Positions 25,829 through 35,339 of a stretch of 64,000 bases of DNA are shown here, one piece after another. The stretch lies in the NCBI RefSeq assembly GCF_018604545.1, contig NZ_CP075896.1, positions 2,604,001 to 2,668,000 of the forward strand. The letters run 5' to 3'. Source of the DNA: Streptomyces koelreuteriae. GTDB lineage: Bacteria; Actinomycetota; Actinomycetes; Streptomycetales; Streptomycetaceae. The stretch's first letter is position 1, and the number at the start of each line of letters is the position of its first letter. The notes beneath the pieces were generated by a model. The model did no database searches and was not told the origin of the DNA. It saw nothing but the letters and a program-made list of their open reading frames with translations. A program made the translations under genes and the position numbers.

Positions 25829-26910
25829 TTCTCACCTGCCGCTTCGTTGTTGACGTACGGGGGCGTGGACCGGTCGTCCCAGCTGTCGACCATGTACCGG
25901 CCGGACTCGTGGTGGAACCAGTAGACGGAACTGAACCAGTTGCGCATATTGCTCAGACAGGCCCGCACGGCGGCGCTCAGTTCCTTTCCCCGCACGGTGC
26001 CGTCGGCGAGGTCGTCGGCGAACCGTAATGCTTCCCCTTCGACCTCGATGAATTCCGTGATGCACTTCTCGACACGGTTTCTCAGCTCCACGACCGCCTG
26101 TTCCAGAGTCAGCCCCTCATGGGTGATGAGACTGATTCCGAGATTGTGCACCTCATCGCCCGCAATTTCCTTCGGAAGGGAGCAGAGGTCGTTGTACCAG
26201 GCGGCGAATTCCTGGCTCAGCAGCGCTGCCCGCCGGTATGCCGGGTGTTTCCGGACGGGGTCGGGTATCTCGCATCCCGCGACCGGCTCCAGTAGATCCG
26301 TCCATATCCAGTGAGCGAAGGTGAGCCGGCGCAACCGGAGATATTCGTCGACCGTGGGCACGATTCCATGGGTACGGTTGTGGAACTCCCGGTCGTAGGC
26401 GTCGACCACCGCGTGGAAGTGCCGGGCGAACCGGAGGTTCCACGTCCTCGGCAGGAACGCGTACAGCCGGGACACGCTGTCCGCGAACCCGGCGACCAGT
26501 GGGTCCTCGTGGTGCAGATGCGCCCCGGGGAAGTCGAGGGCCGTGTGCAGCCGGTCCCGCAGCCGCCGCCAGGCGACCGGACGGCCGTGCACGATGTCGC
26601 GGTCGTGCCGGTCGTCCCAGACGAAGAACCAGGCGCTGTAGTCCGCGATCGCCTGGAGGACCTCGTCGGAGGCACCGATGTAGTACCCCGCCATGAGGTC
26701 GGTGTAGCAAAGGCCGTCGGCATATTCCTCCACCTTGTCCGCGGGCATGAGCCGCTTTTCGAGCAGCCAGGCCCGGGTCTTCTCCTGGCACTTCGGCCAA
26801 TACGGGTGGAGTTGCCGATCGAACGCCGCCTCGATCACCGGTAGAGAGAGCGACGGTGGAACTGCGATGGTGGTCGGTGCCGATGTGGTGCCGTCTGGCA
26901 AAGCATGCAC
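25825..26910 (-). CDS. cyc1: Epi-isozizaene synthase (sesquiterpene cyclase)
   Basis: 361 residues of the class I terpene cyclase fold. The Mg-binding Asp-rich motif DDRHD is at 99-103, and the NSE triad NDLCSLPKE places N240, S244 and E248 exactly as in the structurally known enzyme. It cyclises farnesyl diphosphate to epi-isozizaene, precursor of the antibiotic albaflavenone. Codon 295 is TTA (26028-26026), one of only two TTA codons found in this window, so translation may depend on the bldA tRNA and be restricted to late growth. First gene of a two-gene unit with the P450. Confidence 0.95.
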   Translation of the reverse strand: MHALPDGTTSAPTTIAVPPSLSLPVIEAAFDRQLHPYWPKCQEKTRAWLLEKRLMPADKVEEYADGLCYTDLMAGYYIGASDEVLQAIADYSAWFFVWDDRHDRDIVHGRPVAWRRLRDRLHTALDFPGAHLHHEDPLVAGFADSVSRLYAFLPRTWNLRFARHFHAVVDAYDREFHNRTHGIVPTVDEYLRLRRLTFAHWIWTDLLEPVAGCEIPDPVRKHPAYRRAALLSQEFAAWYNDLCSLPKEIAGDEVHNLGISLITHEGLTLEQAVVELRNRVEKCITEFIEVEGEALRFADDLADGTVRGKELSAAVRACLSNMRNWFSSVYWFHHESGRYMVDSWDDRSTPPYVNNEAAGEK

Positions 26911-27137
26911 GAACTAACCCCTCTCAGCCGCCAGTTGGCGCGGGCGCCCCTCCCTTCGTGCCGGGCGTGCGCCGTTGCATACCCCGCTCATCCCATTCAG
27001 CACTACAACTGACCGTTCTGGGAACGCATTTGCTTCATTCACTACCCCACAGTGCCGGGATCCTCCCGGTGTGTGACTGGTGGCGGATCGCCAGGAGAGC
27101 AGAAGCGATCGAACGTGCGACGGACAGGCGAACGACA

Positions 27138-27191
27138 CAGACGAACGGCGTCTGTTCGGGACGGGATTCCCGGACAGACGCCGTTCGTCTG
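27138..27191. terminator. Strong terminator after peptide deformylase
   Basis: An 18-base perfect stem (CAGACGAACGGCGTCTGT with ACAGACGCCGTTCGTCTG) encloses a smaller GGGA/TCCC hairpin. It sits 14 bases after the deformylase stop (minus strand), between that gene and the terpene operon promoter. Confidence 0.85.
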
Positions 27192-27205
27192 GTGCGTGTG
27201 AGGTC

Positions 27206-27856
27206 TCAGTCGTTCGCGACCACGGGGTAGCGGGGCTCGTTCTCGGCCATCTGCCGCAGCGCGTCCTTGCGCTCGCGCTTGGAGAGCCGGTCGATGTACA
27301 GGGAGCCGTACAGGTGGTCGGTCTCGTGCTGCAAACACCGAGCGAAGTATCCGGTGCCGCGCACCTTGATCGGGTTGCCCTTCTCGTCCTGCCCGGTCAC
27401 CTCGGCGTAGTCGGGCCGGGCGAGCGGGGCGTACGCGGTGGGCACGGACAGGCAGCCCTCGTTGCTGTCGTCCAGCCGGCGCGTCTCGGCGGGCAGTTCG
27501 ACGAGCTTGGGGTTGCAGATCACGCCGGTGTGGCGGACGCCCTCGTCGTCGGGGCAGTCGTAGATGAAGACCTTCTGGTCGACACCGATCTGGTTGGCGG
27601 CCAGGCCCACGCCCTCGGCGGTGCGCTGGCTGGCGAACATGTCCGCGACGAGCTGCTGGAACTCCTCGCCGAACTCGGTGACGTCCTTGCACTCCTTGTG
27701 CAGCACCGGGTTCCCGACCACCGTGATCGGCCGCGAGGTCCCCCGCTCCCGCCAGGCCGCCTCGCGCTCCTCGCAGTCCTCCGTGTCGATCACGTACCCC
27801 TCGTCATCGACGGGGAGCACGCCCGCGTGCTGCTGATCGGTGTCCTGCTGAGCCAT
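27206..27856 (-). CDS. def: Peptide deformylase
   Basis: 216 residues. It removes the N-formyl group from nascent proteins. The three family motifs are [10 protein letters not shown] (83-91), EGCLSVP (133-139, metal-binding Cys) and QHETDHLYG (176-184, two metal His and catalytic Glu). An extra N-terminal segment of about 40 residues rich in Glu/Asp/Arg precedes the domain, as in other streptomycete versions. In S. coelicolor some deformylase genes belong to the sigma-R regulon; I did not find a clear sigma-R promoter at this one. Confidence 0.93.
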   Translation of the reverse strand: MAQQDTDQQHAGVLPVDDEGYVIDTEDCEEREAAWRERGTSRPITVVGNPVLHKECKDVTEFGEEFQQLVADMFASQRTAEGVGLAANQIGVDQKVFIYDCPDDEGVRHTGVICNPKLVELPAETRRLDDSNEGCLSVPTAYAPLARPDYAEVTGQDEKGNPIKVRGTGYFARCLQHETDHLYGSLYIDRLSKRERKDALRQMAENEPRYPVVAND

Positions 27857-27938
27857 GACGTTATGTACGCCTTCCTGAAACTGACCGGGCTGAGATGCTG
27901 ATACAGGTTACGCCGGTATCGGACGCCCTTTTTTTCTT

Positions 27939-27985
27939 GGGGGCGCGGGGAACTGCGCGACCAGCCCCCGCGGCGCCGCACCCGT
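27939..27985 (+). repeat. Dispersed intergenic repeat, copy B
   Basis: A T-run (27929-27935) is followed by GGGGCGCGGGGAACTGCGCG and CCAGCCCCCGCGGCGCCG between the deformylase promoter region and the end of the TPR gene. It shares its head with copies at 19438, 35340 and 55649. Confidence 0.6.
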
Positions 27986-27993
27986 CAGGCGAC

Positions 27994-29088
27994 CTAACAG
28001 ACCTCTTCCAGATCCCGCCAATCCCGGGAATCCGGACTGTCGGCCACCCACCCGTCCAGCAACCCCCTCACCAGCGAAGCCGGCGCGGCCAGCCCGCACT
28101 CCCGCTCCGGCACCCACAGCTGCCCGTCCGTCCGATGCCCCAGCGGCCCGGGATGCCCCGGCTCACTGTGATCATGCGGATCGAGATGCTCCCCGTCACC
28201 CTCGTCCGACGGCATCCGGGACTCCGAGCACATCCGGCACAGCAACCGCACCGACGAGGACCAGTCCTCCGCCGCGAACCCGGCGTCACCCGCCAGCTGC
28301 TCCAGCGCGTCCCGGTCGGACTCGGTCGCCGCCTCCAGCAGCACCACCCAGGTCGGCACCGGCGACGGCGCCCACAGCTCGATCTCGTCGAACACCGGGT
28401 AGGTGTGCCCGGCGGCCGTGGTCCGCTCCCCGTGCGGCACCCCGTCGTGCAGGACGACCTCGCCCCAGCGCCGCCCCGACGACGGCAGCGGAATGGACAG
28501 CACCTCGATCCGCGCGGGATCCAGCCGCCGCCCCCACACGACCTCGGCCTCCCCCTCGGGGGACAGCCGCACGGCCGCGCTGCCGAGGTCCATGCCGACG
28601 GGCTCGCCGGCGGCGGTGGCCGAACCCGGCATCCGCAGCCCGTAGGCCTGCCAGGCGCGGCGGGCCAGCGGCCAGTCCTGGAGGGCGGTCGCGGCGATGC
28701 CGACGTTCCACCAGTCGGGCGCACCGGTGTCCCGGTCGAGCAGGGCCACGGCCCTGAGGCCCGCCGCCCGCGCCTGCTCCCAGTCGTGCCGGAACTTGTG
28801 CAGCAGGGCGAGGTTGAACCACGACTCGGACAACCAGGGCTCGAGGTCGGCGGCACGTGTCAACAGTGCGCCCGCGTCCTCGTACCTACCGTCGCCGATA
28901 AGTGTGAACGCCCGGTCTGTGGCCTGCCGCCAGGAGGCGGAGGGCCGGTGCCGTCCCTTGCCGAAGATCCTCACGATTCCCGCCTGCCAGTTCCGTGCGG
29001 TGGGCTGGCCGTAGCTGTGTTTCGAGCCCCCGGACACCTTCTCCTTCGCATCCAACCACGTACGGCCTCCGAGGCGCTCATTACCCAT
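27994..29088 (-). CDS. Tetratricopeptide-repeat protein
   Basis: 364 residues. TPR-like helices occupy about residues 50-150 (TDRAFTLIGDGRYEDAGALL, AADLEPWLSESWFNLALLHKF, WWNVGIAATALQDWPLARRAW). A mixed domain follows, rich in acidic residues and Trp (AEVVWGRRLDPARIEVLSIPLP), then a His/Asp-rich loop. No signal peptide is seen. The start ATG is four bases after the stop of the HD gene, so it is the last gene of the HD-GYP/HD/TPR operon. TPRs mediate protein contacts; the partner is unknown. Confidence 0.75.
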   Translation of the reverse strand: MGNERLGGRTWLDAKEKVSGGSKHSYGQPTARNWQAGIVRIFGKGRHRPSASWRQATDRAFTLIGDGRYEDAGALLTRAADLEPWLSESWFNLALLHKFRHDWEQARAAGLRAVALLDRDTGAPDWWNVGIAATALQDWPLARRAWQAYGLRMPGSATAAGEPVGMDLGSAAVRLSPEGEAEVVWGRRLDPARIEVLSIPLPSSGRRWGEVVLHDGVPHGERTTAAGHTYPVFDEIELWAPSPVPTWVVLLEAATESDRDALEQLAGDAGFAAEDWSSSVRLLCRMCSESRMPSDEGDGEHLDPHDHSEPGHPGPLGHRTDGQLWVPERECGLAAPASLVRGLLDGWVADSPDSRDWRDLEEVC

Positions 29089-29091
29089 GGG

Positions 29092-30339
29092 TTACCCAGC
29101 CACGGGCAGACTCAGACTGCTCCTTGCCAGTACCCGGGCCAGTGATTCCACCACCTCCGGCGCGTACTTCCCGGCGGTGGCGAGCCGGAGTTCCTCCAGC
29201 GCCGTCAGCGGCCCGCCGGGCCCGCCTTCCCTGGACTTCTCCTCGTACGCGTTCACGGCCCGGACGATTCGCGCGGCGAGCGGCTGCTCGGCGTAGGGGT
29301 CGGCCTGCCGCTCCACGACCACGGCGACCGCCTCGTCGACGCCCGTCTGCCGTACGACGGCACCGCCGAGCAGCGCGATCCGCCGCTGTTCCGCCGCGGG
29401 CAGGTCGGCGGTGGCTCCCGCGGGCACCGGGTCGACGAGGCTGAGCTGGCCGATGTCGTGCATGAGCGCGGCGTACTCCAGCACGGCCAGTTCGGGCTCG
29501 GTCAGGCCCAGGTCCCGCCCCACCGCCTGGCCGAGCGCGGCGACGCGCCGGGCGTGCCCGCAGGGGGTGCAGCCGGCGACCTCGGTGGCCCGTGCGAGGG
29601 AGGCGATGGTCTGCCCGTAGGTGGCCCGGACGGCTGCGTAGCGCCGGAACGACATCTGGGCGAGCAGCAGCGGCACGGAGAAGACGGGCAGCGCCCACAG
29701 CCCGACCACGGCGACCGCGAGGGCCATCACGGCCCCGGTGGCGATGACGGCGGAGCCGATGCCGCACACGGCCCGCAGCTCGTCCCGCAGCACCGGGCCG
29801 AAGGGCCAGCCGGTGCGCGAGTGGGCCAGGGCGGCGGCGAGCACCGCGTCGCACAGCGCGGTCAGGGACAGCAGCGCGAGCAGCAGCAGCGCGTAGGCGG
29901 GTCCGCCCCAGTCGTCGAACATCCCCCGGTTGTACGGGGGCTGGAAGCACACGGCGACGAAGCCGACGGTGAGCATGCGGCGCGCCAGATGGTCGAGCGT
30001 GGGCCCCTGTCCGCGCGCGACGTGCGGCACGCTGCCGAGCAGCGAGGCGGCCAGGACGACGGCGAGGACCTGGGCGAGGCCGTGGTGCGTGGCCCGCCCG
30101 CCGGCCTCCCCGAGCAGCGCGTACGACAGGGCCGCCGCGGCTCCGAGCGGTGCCGGCTCCCGGATCCGCGCCCCGCCCCGCCGGGTGAGCTCCCCGACGG
30201 TGACGAGGACCCCGAAGGCGAGGGCGACCCGGCGTTCCTCGAGCCCGTTGTAGAGCGTGACGGCGAGGGAGCCGGTGGCGAGGAGGGCGGCGGAGGCGTG
30301 GACCAGGGTGCGCAGGTGCGGCGCCCCGCACCCGCTCAT
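29092..30339 (-). CDS. Membrane HD-domain protein (degenerate HD-GYP relative)
   Basis: 415 residues. About seven hydrophobic helices (1-230) are followed by a cytoplasmic HD domain (CGHARRVAALGQAVG and YAALMHDIGQLSL). The HD pair is kept, but the HHExxDGxGYP part that defines HD-GYP phosphodiesterases is absent. It may be an inactive or altered partner of the true HD-GYP protein encoded just upstream; the four-base ATGA overlap suggests equal synthesis of both. Substrate unknown. Confidence 0.8.
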   Translation of the reverse strand: MSGCGAPHLRTLVHASAALLATGSLAVTLYNGLEERRVALAFGVLVTVGELTRRGGARIREPAPLGAAAALSYALLGEAGGRATHHGLAQVLAVVLAASLLGSVPHVARGQGPTLDHLARRMLTVGFVAVCFQPPYNRGMFDDWGGPAYALLLLALLSLTALCDAVLAAALAHSRTGWPFGPVLRDELRAVCGIGSAVIATGAVMALAVAVVGLWALPVFSVPLLLAQMSFRRYAAVRATYGQTIASLARATEVAGCTPCGHARRVAALGQAVGRDLGLTEPELAVLEYAALMHDIGQLSLVDPVPAGATADLPAAEQRRIALLGGAVVRQTGVDEAVAVVVERQADPYAEQPLAARIVRAVNAYEEKSREGGPGGPLTALEELRLATAGKYAPEVVESLARVLARSSLSLPVAG

Positions 30340-31667
30340 CGGTGTGCTCCCGGCCGGCTGGAGACGGGTGCGCCGGGCGGGGGCACCCGGGGCGTGTGGA
30401 CGTCGTCGGCGGTCACCGCGGGGTGCCAGCCCGCCCTCCGTACGGCCGCGACCAGGGCCGTGACCATCACGGGGTCGAAGTGGCTGCCCGCGCACCGCTC
30501 CAGCTCCTCCAGGGCCACCGGGACGGGGCAGGCCCTGCTGTAGCTCCGGGTGGAGGTCATGGCGTCGAAGGCGTCGGCGACCGCCACGACCCGTGCGGAC
30601 TCCGGGATCTGACGGCCCACCAGCCCGTAGGGGTACCCGCTGCCGTCCAGCCGCTCGTGGTGGTGCAGTACTGCGGCGCGGGCCTCACCGAGGAAGCCGA
30701 TGCCGCGCACCATCTCGTGCCCGTACTCGGGGTGCAGCTCGATCACACGCCGTTCCTCGGGGGTCAGCGGCCCGTTCTTCCTGAGCAGCCGGGTGGGCAC
30801 GCCCAGCTTGCCGACGTCGTGCAGGATCCCGGCGAAGCGGAGCACCTCGACGCGCTCGTCGTCCATGCCCAGCTCGCGCGCGATCATCATGGAGGCCTGT
30901 CCGACGCGCTCGCTGTGCCCGCGGGTGTACCCGTCCTTGATGTCGACGGCCTGCACCAGCGCCCGGATGGTCGCCTGGTGGGCGGCCCGTTCCCGGTGGT
31001 ACTGGGCGAACGCCCACCACGAGACGCACATCGGCAGCAGCACGAGCAGCGCGGCCACGGGACCGTACGGGCTGCGCCACAGGACGGCCATCATCAGCCC
31101 GGCGAGCCCGTGCACGGCGATCGGCGCGAGCGAACGCGGCACCAGCCCCCGCCAGGCGCGCCGCACCGGCACCCGCTCGGCGGCGGCGAGGATCCCCCCG
31201 TCCAGCAGCGCGAGCACCAGGCAGAACGCCAGCACGGCGGCACCGGCCGGCCCGAGCGCGTAGGGGACGTCGCCCGCGACGACCGCGTCCCGCCCGCCGA
31301 GCGCCCAGTGCACCCGGGCAGCGGCCCACACGCCGAGGACGAGCTGGGCGGCCCGCCAGATCCGCCGTAGCGTCGCGGGCCGCTGTTCCACGGGCGAGAG
31401 CAGCGCGGCGGGCACGGCGACCAGGGCGGCGGCGGGCGCCGGCAGCAGGAAGGCACCGGCGAGCAGCACGGGATAGAAGGTCCCGGCCGGATGCGAGATG
31501 CCGACGAACCGGGACCGGGCGACGCGCTCGCACCCGGCGTACAGCGCGGCCAGCAGGGCGACGGCCCACCAGGGCGTACGAACGCCCGGCAGCGGGAGCA
31601 GACAGCACAGGGCGGCGACGGCGACAGAGGCGACATACACACGTGCCCGCGCCGATACCGCTTCCAT
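30336..31667 (-). CDS. Membrane HD-GYP domain protein (probable c-di-GMP phosphodiesterase)
   Basis: 443 residues. The N-terminal half contains several helices; the HD-GYP domain begins near residue 225. Its motifs are HSERVGQASMM, FAGILHDVGKLGVP (HD) and HHHERLDGSGYPYGL (HHExxDGxGYP), then VADAFDAMTSTRSY. This is the set needed for hydrolysis of cyclic di-GMP, a developmental signal in Streptomyces. ATG 31667 is chosen over 31685 because GGGGAGGGG lies six bases before it. First gene of a three-gene unit. Confidence 0.88.
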   Translation of the reverse strand: MEAVSARARVYVASVAVAALCCLLPLPGVRTPWWAVALLAALYAGCERVARSRFVGISHPAGTFYPVLLAGAFLLPAPAAALVAVPAALLSPVEQRPATLRRIWRAAQLVLGVWAAARVHWALGGRDAVVAGDVPYALGPAGAAVLAFCLVLALLDGGILAAAERVPVRRAWRGLVPRSLAPIAVHGLAGLMMAVLWRSPYGPVAALLVLLPMCVSWWAFAQYHRERAAHQATIRALVQAVDIKDGYTRGHSERVGQASMMIARELGMDDERVEVLRFAGILHDVGKLGVPTRLLRKNGPLTPEERRVIELHPEYGHEMVRGIGFLGEARAAVLHHHERLDGSGYPYGLVGRQIPESARVVAVADAFDAMTSTRSYSRACPVPVALEELERCAGSHFDPVMVTALVAAVRRAGWHPAVTADDVHTPRVPPPGAPVSSRPGAHR

Positions 31668-31830
31668 GAGCCCCTCCCCGGCCATGTCCGTCAGGCCCGG
31701 AGCCTAGGCCGCAGATGGGGGGCTCCATGGGCCGATAGCCCATGGATTAGCACGTTCGAGTGACGCGTTCGACGATGCCGAGAGGATGACTACCCCTGGA
31801 GAGGCGGGGTAGTTGAAAAGCGCAGGAGTC

Positions 31831-32142
31831 TCAGGACTCCTGGGGCGTGGCAGGCGAGGCCGTGACGTCCTGATCGGGGACGGCCTGGCCGGAACGGATC
31901 AGGTCGATCCGCCCCATGACCTTGGCCCGCAGGTCACCCGGCACGTCGTCATGCCCGCAGCAGCGCTTGACGAGCTTCTTCACGGCCTGTTCGAGCCCGT
32001 ACTTCTCGAGGCAGGGCGAGCACTCCTCGAAGTGGGACTCGAACTTCACGCAGTCCGAGTCCGGCATCTCCCGGTCGAGGAACTCGTAGAGATGATCGAG
32101 GATTTCGCTGCAATCCGTCTCGTGCGGCTCTCCGCAGCTCAT
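31831..32142 (-). CDS. rsrA: Redox-sensing zinc anti-sigma factor RsrA
   Basis: 103 residues of the ZAS family. The zinc/redox residues C11, H37, C41 and C44 (HFEECSPC) match the S. coelicolor protein, and further Cys pairs are present (CC at about 61-62). When reduced it binds sigma-R; disulfide stress forms a C11-C44 bond, expels zinc and frees the sigma factor. The start overlaps the sigR stop by four bases. Confidence 0.95.
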   Translation of the reverse strand: MSCGEPHETDCSEILDHLYEFLDREMPDSDCVKFESHFEECSPCLEKYGLEQAVKKLVKRCCGHDDVPGDLRAKVMGRIDLIRSGQAVPDQDVTASPATPQES

Positions 32143-32825
32143 GACCCCGAGCCTTTCGCTTCGTTCGACTCTCCGGCGCCGGCCGGGACCATCCCGCGGT
32201 CACGGGCGTAGTCCTCCAGCATGCCGCGCAGCTGACGGCGGCCCCGGTGCAGCCGGGACATCACCGTACCGATGGGTGTGCCCATGATGTCGGCGATCTC
32301 CTTGTAGGCAAACCCCTCGACGTCCGCGAGATACACGGCGATGCGGAACTCCTCGGGGATCGCCTGGAGCGCTTCCTTCACGTCCGAGTCGGGCAGGTGG
32401 TCGAGCGCCTGCGACTCCGCGGAGCGCAAGCCCGTCGACATGTGCGACTCGGCGCGGGCGAGCTGCCAGTCCTCGATCTCCTCGGCCGCGGAGCGCTGAG
32501 GTTCGCGCTGCTTCTTGCGGTACGAGTTGATGAAGGTGTTGGTGAGGATCCGGTACAGCCACGCCTTGAGGTTGGTGCCCTCGCGGAACTGATGGAAGGA
32601 CGCGTACGCCTTGGCGTACGTCTCCTGCACCAGGTCTTCGGCGTCCGCCGGGTTGCGCGTCATGCGCAGCGCGGCCGAGTACATCTGGTCGAGGAACTCG
32701 AGAGCGTCCCGCTCGAAGCGCGCACTGCGCTCCGCGGCCGTCTCCGCGCCCGTGCCGCTCTGGCCCCCGGGCTGCTCCGCCTGGCCGTGTTCGGTCCCTG
32801 CGTCGGTCCCTGTGACCGGACCCAC
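32139..32825 (-). CDS. sigR: ECF sigma factor SigR (thiol-oxidative stress)
   Basis: 228 residues from GTG 32825. Region 2 reads [26 protein letters not shown] and region 4 [17 protein letters not shown] [19 protein letters not shown] with [23 protein letters not shown]. It directs transcription of thioredoxin, mycothiol and protein-quality genes after disulfide stress. An in-frame ATG at 32990 would add exactly 55 residues. That equals the extension of the unstable SigR-prime isoform described in S. coelicolor, made from the inducible promoter, which I find just upstream (33048-33075). The GTG has GAGGAG directly adjacent, closer than ideal. Confidence 0.94.
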   Translation of the reverse strand: MGPVTGTDAGTEHGQAEQPGGQSGTGAETAAERSARFERDALEFLDQMYSAALRMTRNPADAEDLVQETYAKAYASFHQFREGTNLKAWLYRILTNTFINSYRKKQREPQRSAAEEIEDWQLARAESHMSTGLRSAESQALDHLPDSDVKEALQAIPEEFRIAVYLADVEGFAYKEIADIMGTPIGTVMSRLHRGRRQLRGMLEDYARDRGMVPAGAGESNEAKGSGS

Positions 32826-33047
32826 CTCCTCGAGTGTTCTCGTGAGACCGAGACCGGTCTCACCCGAATCGGAGGATAGACGACGATCCGGTCCGCCCGC
32901 CGCCCGAACAGGGGCGGTCCTGGCCGCGTGCAGCACCGTCCAGTCCAGGTCGGCACGGCTGCTGCGGGTCGGGCAGATGGTCGAACCCATGCGGCGGACT
33001 TCCTCTCCTACGGCGTCTGCGCTGGTCTCCAGCACGTACGTCCCGCA

Positions 33048-33075
33048 CAACAGTGCTCGCCGTCCCGGCATTCCC
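33048..33075 (-). promoter_or_regulatory. Sigma-R-dependent autoregulatory promoter of sigR
   Basis: On the minus strand GGGAAT (33075-33070), an 18-base spacer and GTTG (33051-33048) match the sigma-R consensus GGAAT-N18-GTT. Transcription would start near 33040, ahead of the long-isoform ATG at 32990. This is the positive feedback promoter known as sigRp2 in S. coelicolor. Confidence 0.85.
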
Positions 33076-33081
33076 GGAGCT

Positions 33082-33738
33082 TTACCCGAGTGACCCGGTC
33101 CACTCCAGGACCGCGTCCGTGATGAGCGCCACGGCCTCGTCCTGGGAGATCTCCGCCCGCTTGGGGACCGCGAAGCCGTGATCGCCGTACGGCACCTCGA
33201 CGAGTTCGTGGGAACCCGCGGGGAATTCCTCCGGCTTCCCGAAGGGGTCGTTCCCGCCCTGGACGACCAGGGTGGGCACCCCGGAACCGAGCAGTTCGTC
33301 GGCGCGGGACTTCTCCGGCTTGCCCGGCGGGTGGAGGGGGAAGCTGAGGGCCAGGACCGCGTGCGCGCCCAGTTCGGTGGCGGTACGGCAGGCGACCCGG
33401 GCCCCGGCGCTGCGGCCGCCGGAGATCACCGGCAGTCCGGGCCCGGCCAGGGCGGGCCAGATGCCGCGCCAGCCGACGTCCAGGGTCTTGGGCGCGGGCG
33501 CCAGCTTCTTCCCGGCCACCCGCCAGGGCTGCTCCACCCGGGCGACGGTCACGCCGTGCGCGGGCAGGACCTCGGCCAGGGCCTTCAGGTCGCGGGCCTC
33601 GATACCGCCGCCGGCGCCGTGGCTGACGGCGAGCACGAGCCGGGCCTTCTTCGCCGGGTGCCAGGTGATGCGGGCGGTTCCGGCGTCGGTCTCGACGGTC
33701 TCGGTGGCCGTGCTGGTCGCTTTCGTCACATGCGTCAC
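33082..33738 (-). CDS. Alpha/beta-hydrolase (KANL3/Tex30-like family)
   Basis: 218 residues. The first strand ends in [12 protein letters not shown] (oxyanion region). The nucleophile elbow is [11 protein letters not shown], the acid lies in [10 protein letters not shown], and the catalytic His is in YGDHGFAVP. This fold covers small esterases and hydrolases; the substrate cannot be named. It ends seven bases from the sigR promoter. The SRAP gene upstream stops one base before its start, so the two probably form an operon. Confidence 0.85.
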   Translation of the reverse strand: MTHVTKATSTATETVETDAGTARITWHPAKKARLVLAVSHGAGGGIEARDLKALAEVLPAHGVTVARVEQPWRVAGKKLAPAPKTLDVGWRGIWPALAGPGLPVISGGRSAGARVACRTATELGAHAVLALSFPLHPPGKPEKSRADELLGSGVPTLVVQGGNDPFGKPEEFPAGSHELVEVPYGDHGFAVPKRAEISQDEAVALITDAVLEWTGSLG

Positions 33739-33739
33739 G

Positions 33740-34555
33740 TCAGAAGAGTGTGCCCTCTTCGGGCCCTTCCAGCTCCTTCAGCAGCTCCGGTCCGTTGTTG
33801 CGGACGTTGCTGACGGCCGTGGCGACGGGGTAGGCGCGCATCAGCCCGGCGGGCGGCGGGGCGAGCAGCCCGCGCAGGTCGTCGGGGTCCGTGCGGGAGG
33901 GGTCGAGCCAGTCGTCCCAGCGGTCGGGCGTCAGCATCAGCGGCATCCGGGGGTGGATCTCGGCCAGGGCCCGCGGGCCGTCCGCCGGGGAGACCGCCAG
34001 CGGGCTCGTCTCGGCCTCGGTGGTGATGACGGAGCAGGTCACCCACCAGGACTGCGGGTGGTCGTCGGGCAGCGTCCGGTCCCGCCAGAACTCGTACAGC
34101 CCGGCCATGGCGAAGACCGACCCGTCCGCCGGTGTCACGAAGTACGGCTGCTTGCGGGGCCGCTTCTTCTTGCCCTCGACCTCCAGCTCGCGCTCCTGCT
34201 GACCGGTGACCCACTCGTAGTAGCCGTCGGCGGGCAGGACGCAGCGCCGGGAGGTGAAGGCACGGCGGAAGGACGGCTTCTCGTGGACGGTCTCCGCGCG
34301 GGCGTTGATCATCCGGGCGCCGCCCTCGGGGGTCTTCGACCAGGACGGGACGAGCCCCCACTTCAGCTTGCGCAGCTGCCGAACCGGGCGCGGGTCGTCC
34401 ACGTCTTTCAGAGGGCGGTCGAGGACGGCGTAGACCTCTTTGGTGGGCGCCACGTTGTAGTCCGGCTCGAGGGTCTCCTCGGGCTCCCACTTCTCGATCT
34501 CAAAGATTCCTGCGAGATCCTCTGGCCTGCGACTCGCTGAATACCGTCCGCACAT
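33740..34555 (-). CDS. SOS-response-associated peptidase (SRAP/YedK family)
   Basis: 271 residues. It starts MCGRYS, so removal of Met exposes Cys2, the residue that forms the thiazolidine link to abasic sites in single-stranded DNA in HMCES/YedK. Other conserved parts are YNVAPT, WGLVPSW, MINARAETV, LPADGYYEW and IHPRMPLML (His). It shields abasic sites at replication forks. The ATG at 34555 is chosen because Cys must be residue 2. A Lys/Arg-rich insertion (about 135-150) is larger than in E. coli YedK. Divergent from the M50-type gene with 50 bases between. Confidence 0.93.
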   Translation of the reverse strand: MCGRYSASRRPEDLAGIFEIEKWEPEETLEPDYNVAPTKEVYAVLDRPLKDVDDPRPVRQLRKLKWGLVPSWSKTPEGGARMINARAETVHEKPSFRRAFTSRRCVLPADGYYEWVTGQQERELEVEGKKKRPRKQPYFVTPADGSVFAMAGLYEFWRDRTLPDDHPQSWWVTCSVITTEAETSPLAVSPADGPRALAEIHPRMPLMLTPDRWDDWLDPSRTDPDDLRGLLAPPPAGLMRAYPVATAVSNVRNNGPELLKELEGPEEGTLF

Positions 34556-34605
34556 ACGTGCCACACTGCCAGATTCCATCCGACCACAGGGAGCCAACGC
34601 CGCAC

Positions 34606-35328
34606 ATGGACAGCACCGCTACCGCCTCGCTCGCCTCCCTCTGGGACGAGGTCTCCGGCACGCAGCCCGATCCCGACCTGTGGGTGGTGATCGCGACGCT
34701 GGCCGCCGCGCTCGCCGTGGTGATCCCGCACGGCCTGTGGCGCATCTCCCGCAACGCCATCACCATCGCCCACGAGGGCGGCCACGGGCTCGTGGCCCTG
34801 CTCACCGGCCGCACCCTCACCGGCATACGCCTGCACTCGGACACCAGTGGCCTGACCGTCAGCCGCGGCAAGCCGCACGGCATCGGCATGATCCTCACGG
34901 CCGCCGCCGGCTACACCGCCCCGCCCCTGCTGGGCCTGGGCGGAGCGGCCCTGCTGGGCGCCGGCCGCATCACGCTCCTGCTCTGGCTGGCCACGGCCCT
35001 GCTCCTGGCCATGCTCGTGATGATCCGCAACGCGTACGGCGCCCTGACCATGATCGTCACCGGCGGCCTGTTCGTCCTGGTGTCCTGGCTGGCCGGCCCT
35101 CAGGTGCAGGCGGCGTTCGCGTACGTGGTGGTGTGGTTCCTGCTGCTGGGCGGGGTCCGCCCGGCCTTCGAACTCCAGGCGAAGCGGGCCCGGGGCGGCG
35201 CGGGCGACTCGGACGCGGACCAGTTGTCGCGCCTGACGCACGTACCGGCGGGGCTGTGGTTCTTCCTGTTCCACGCGGTGTCGCTGTGCTCGCTGATAGG
35301 TGGGGGTCGCTGGCTACTGGGCTTGTGA
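34606..35328 (+). CDS. M50-type (site-2-protease-like) membrane metalloprotein
   Basis: 240 residues with about six helices. The zinc motif of intramembrane M50 proteases is seen as AHEGGHGL (HExxH) near residue 57, at the start of a membrane segment. The second zinc ligand of classic site-2 proteases (NxxPxxxLDG) is not obvious, so it belongs to the short M50B-like group whose activity is unproven. ATG 34606 is chosen because upstream sequence runs into the divergent promoter. Confidence 0.85.
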   Translation: MDSTATASLASLWDEVSGTQPDPDLWVVIATLAAALAVVIPHGLWRISRNAITIAHEGGHGLVALLTGRTLTGIRLHSDTSGLTVSRGKPHGIGMILTAAAGYTAPPLLGLGGAALLGAGRITLLLWLATALLLAMLVMIRNAYGALTMIVTGGLFVLVSWLAGPQVQAAFAYVVVWFLLLGGVRPAFELQAKRARGGAGDSDADQLSRLTHVPAGLWFFLFHAVSLCSLIGGGRWLLGL

Positions 35329-35339
35329 CCAGCCGACCC

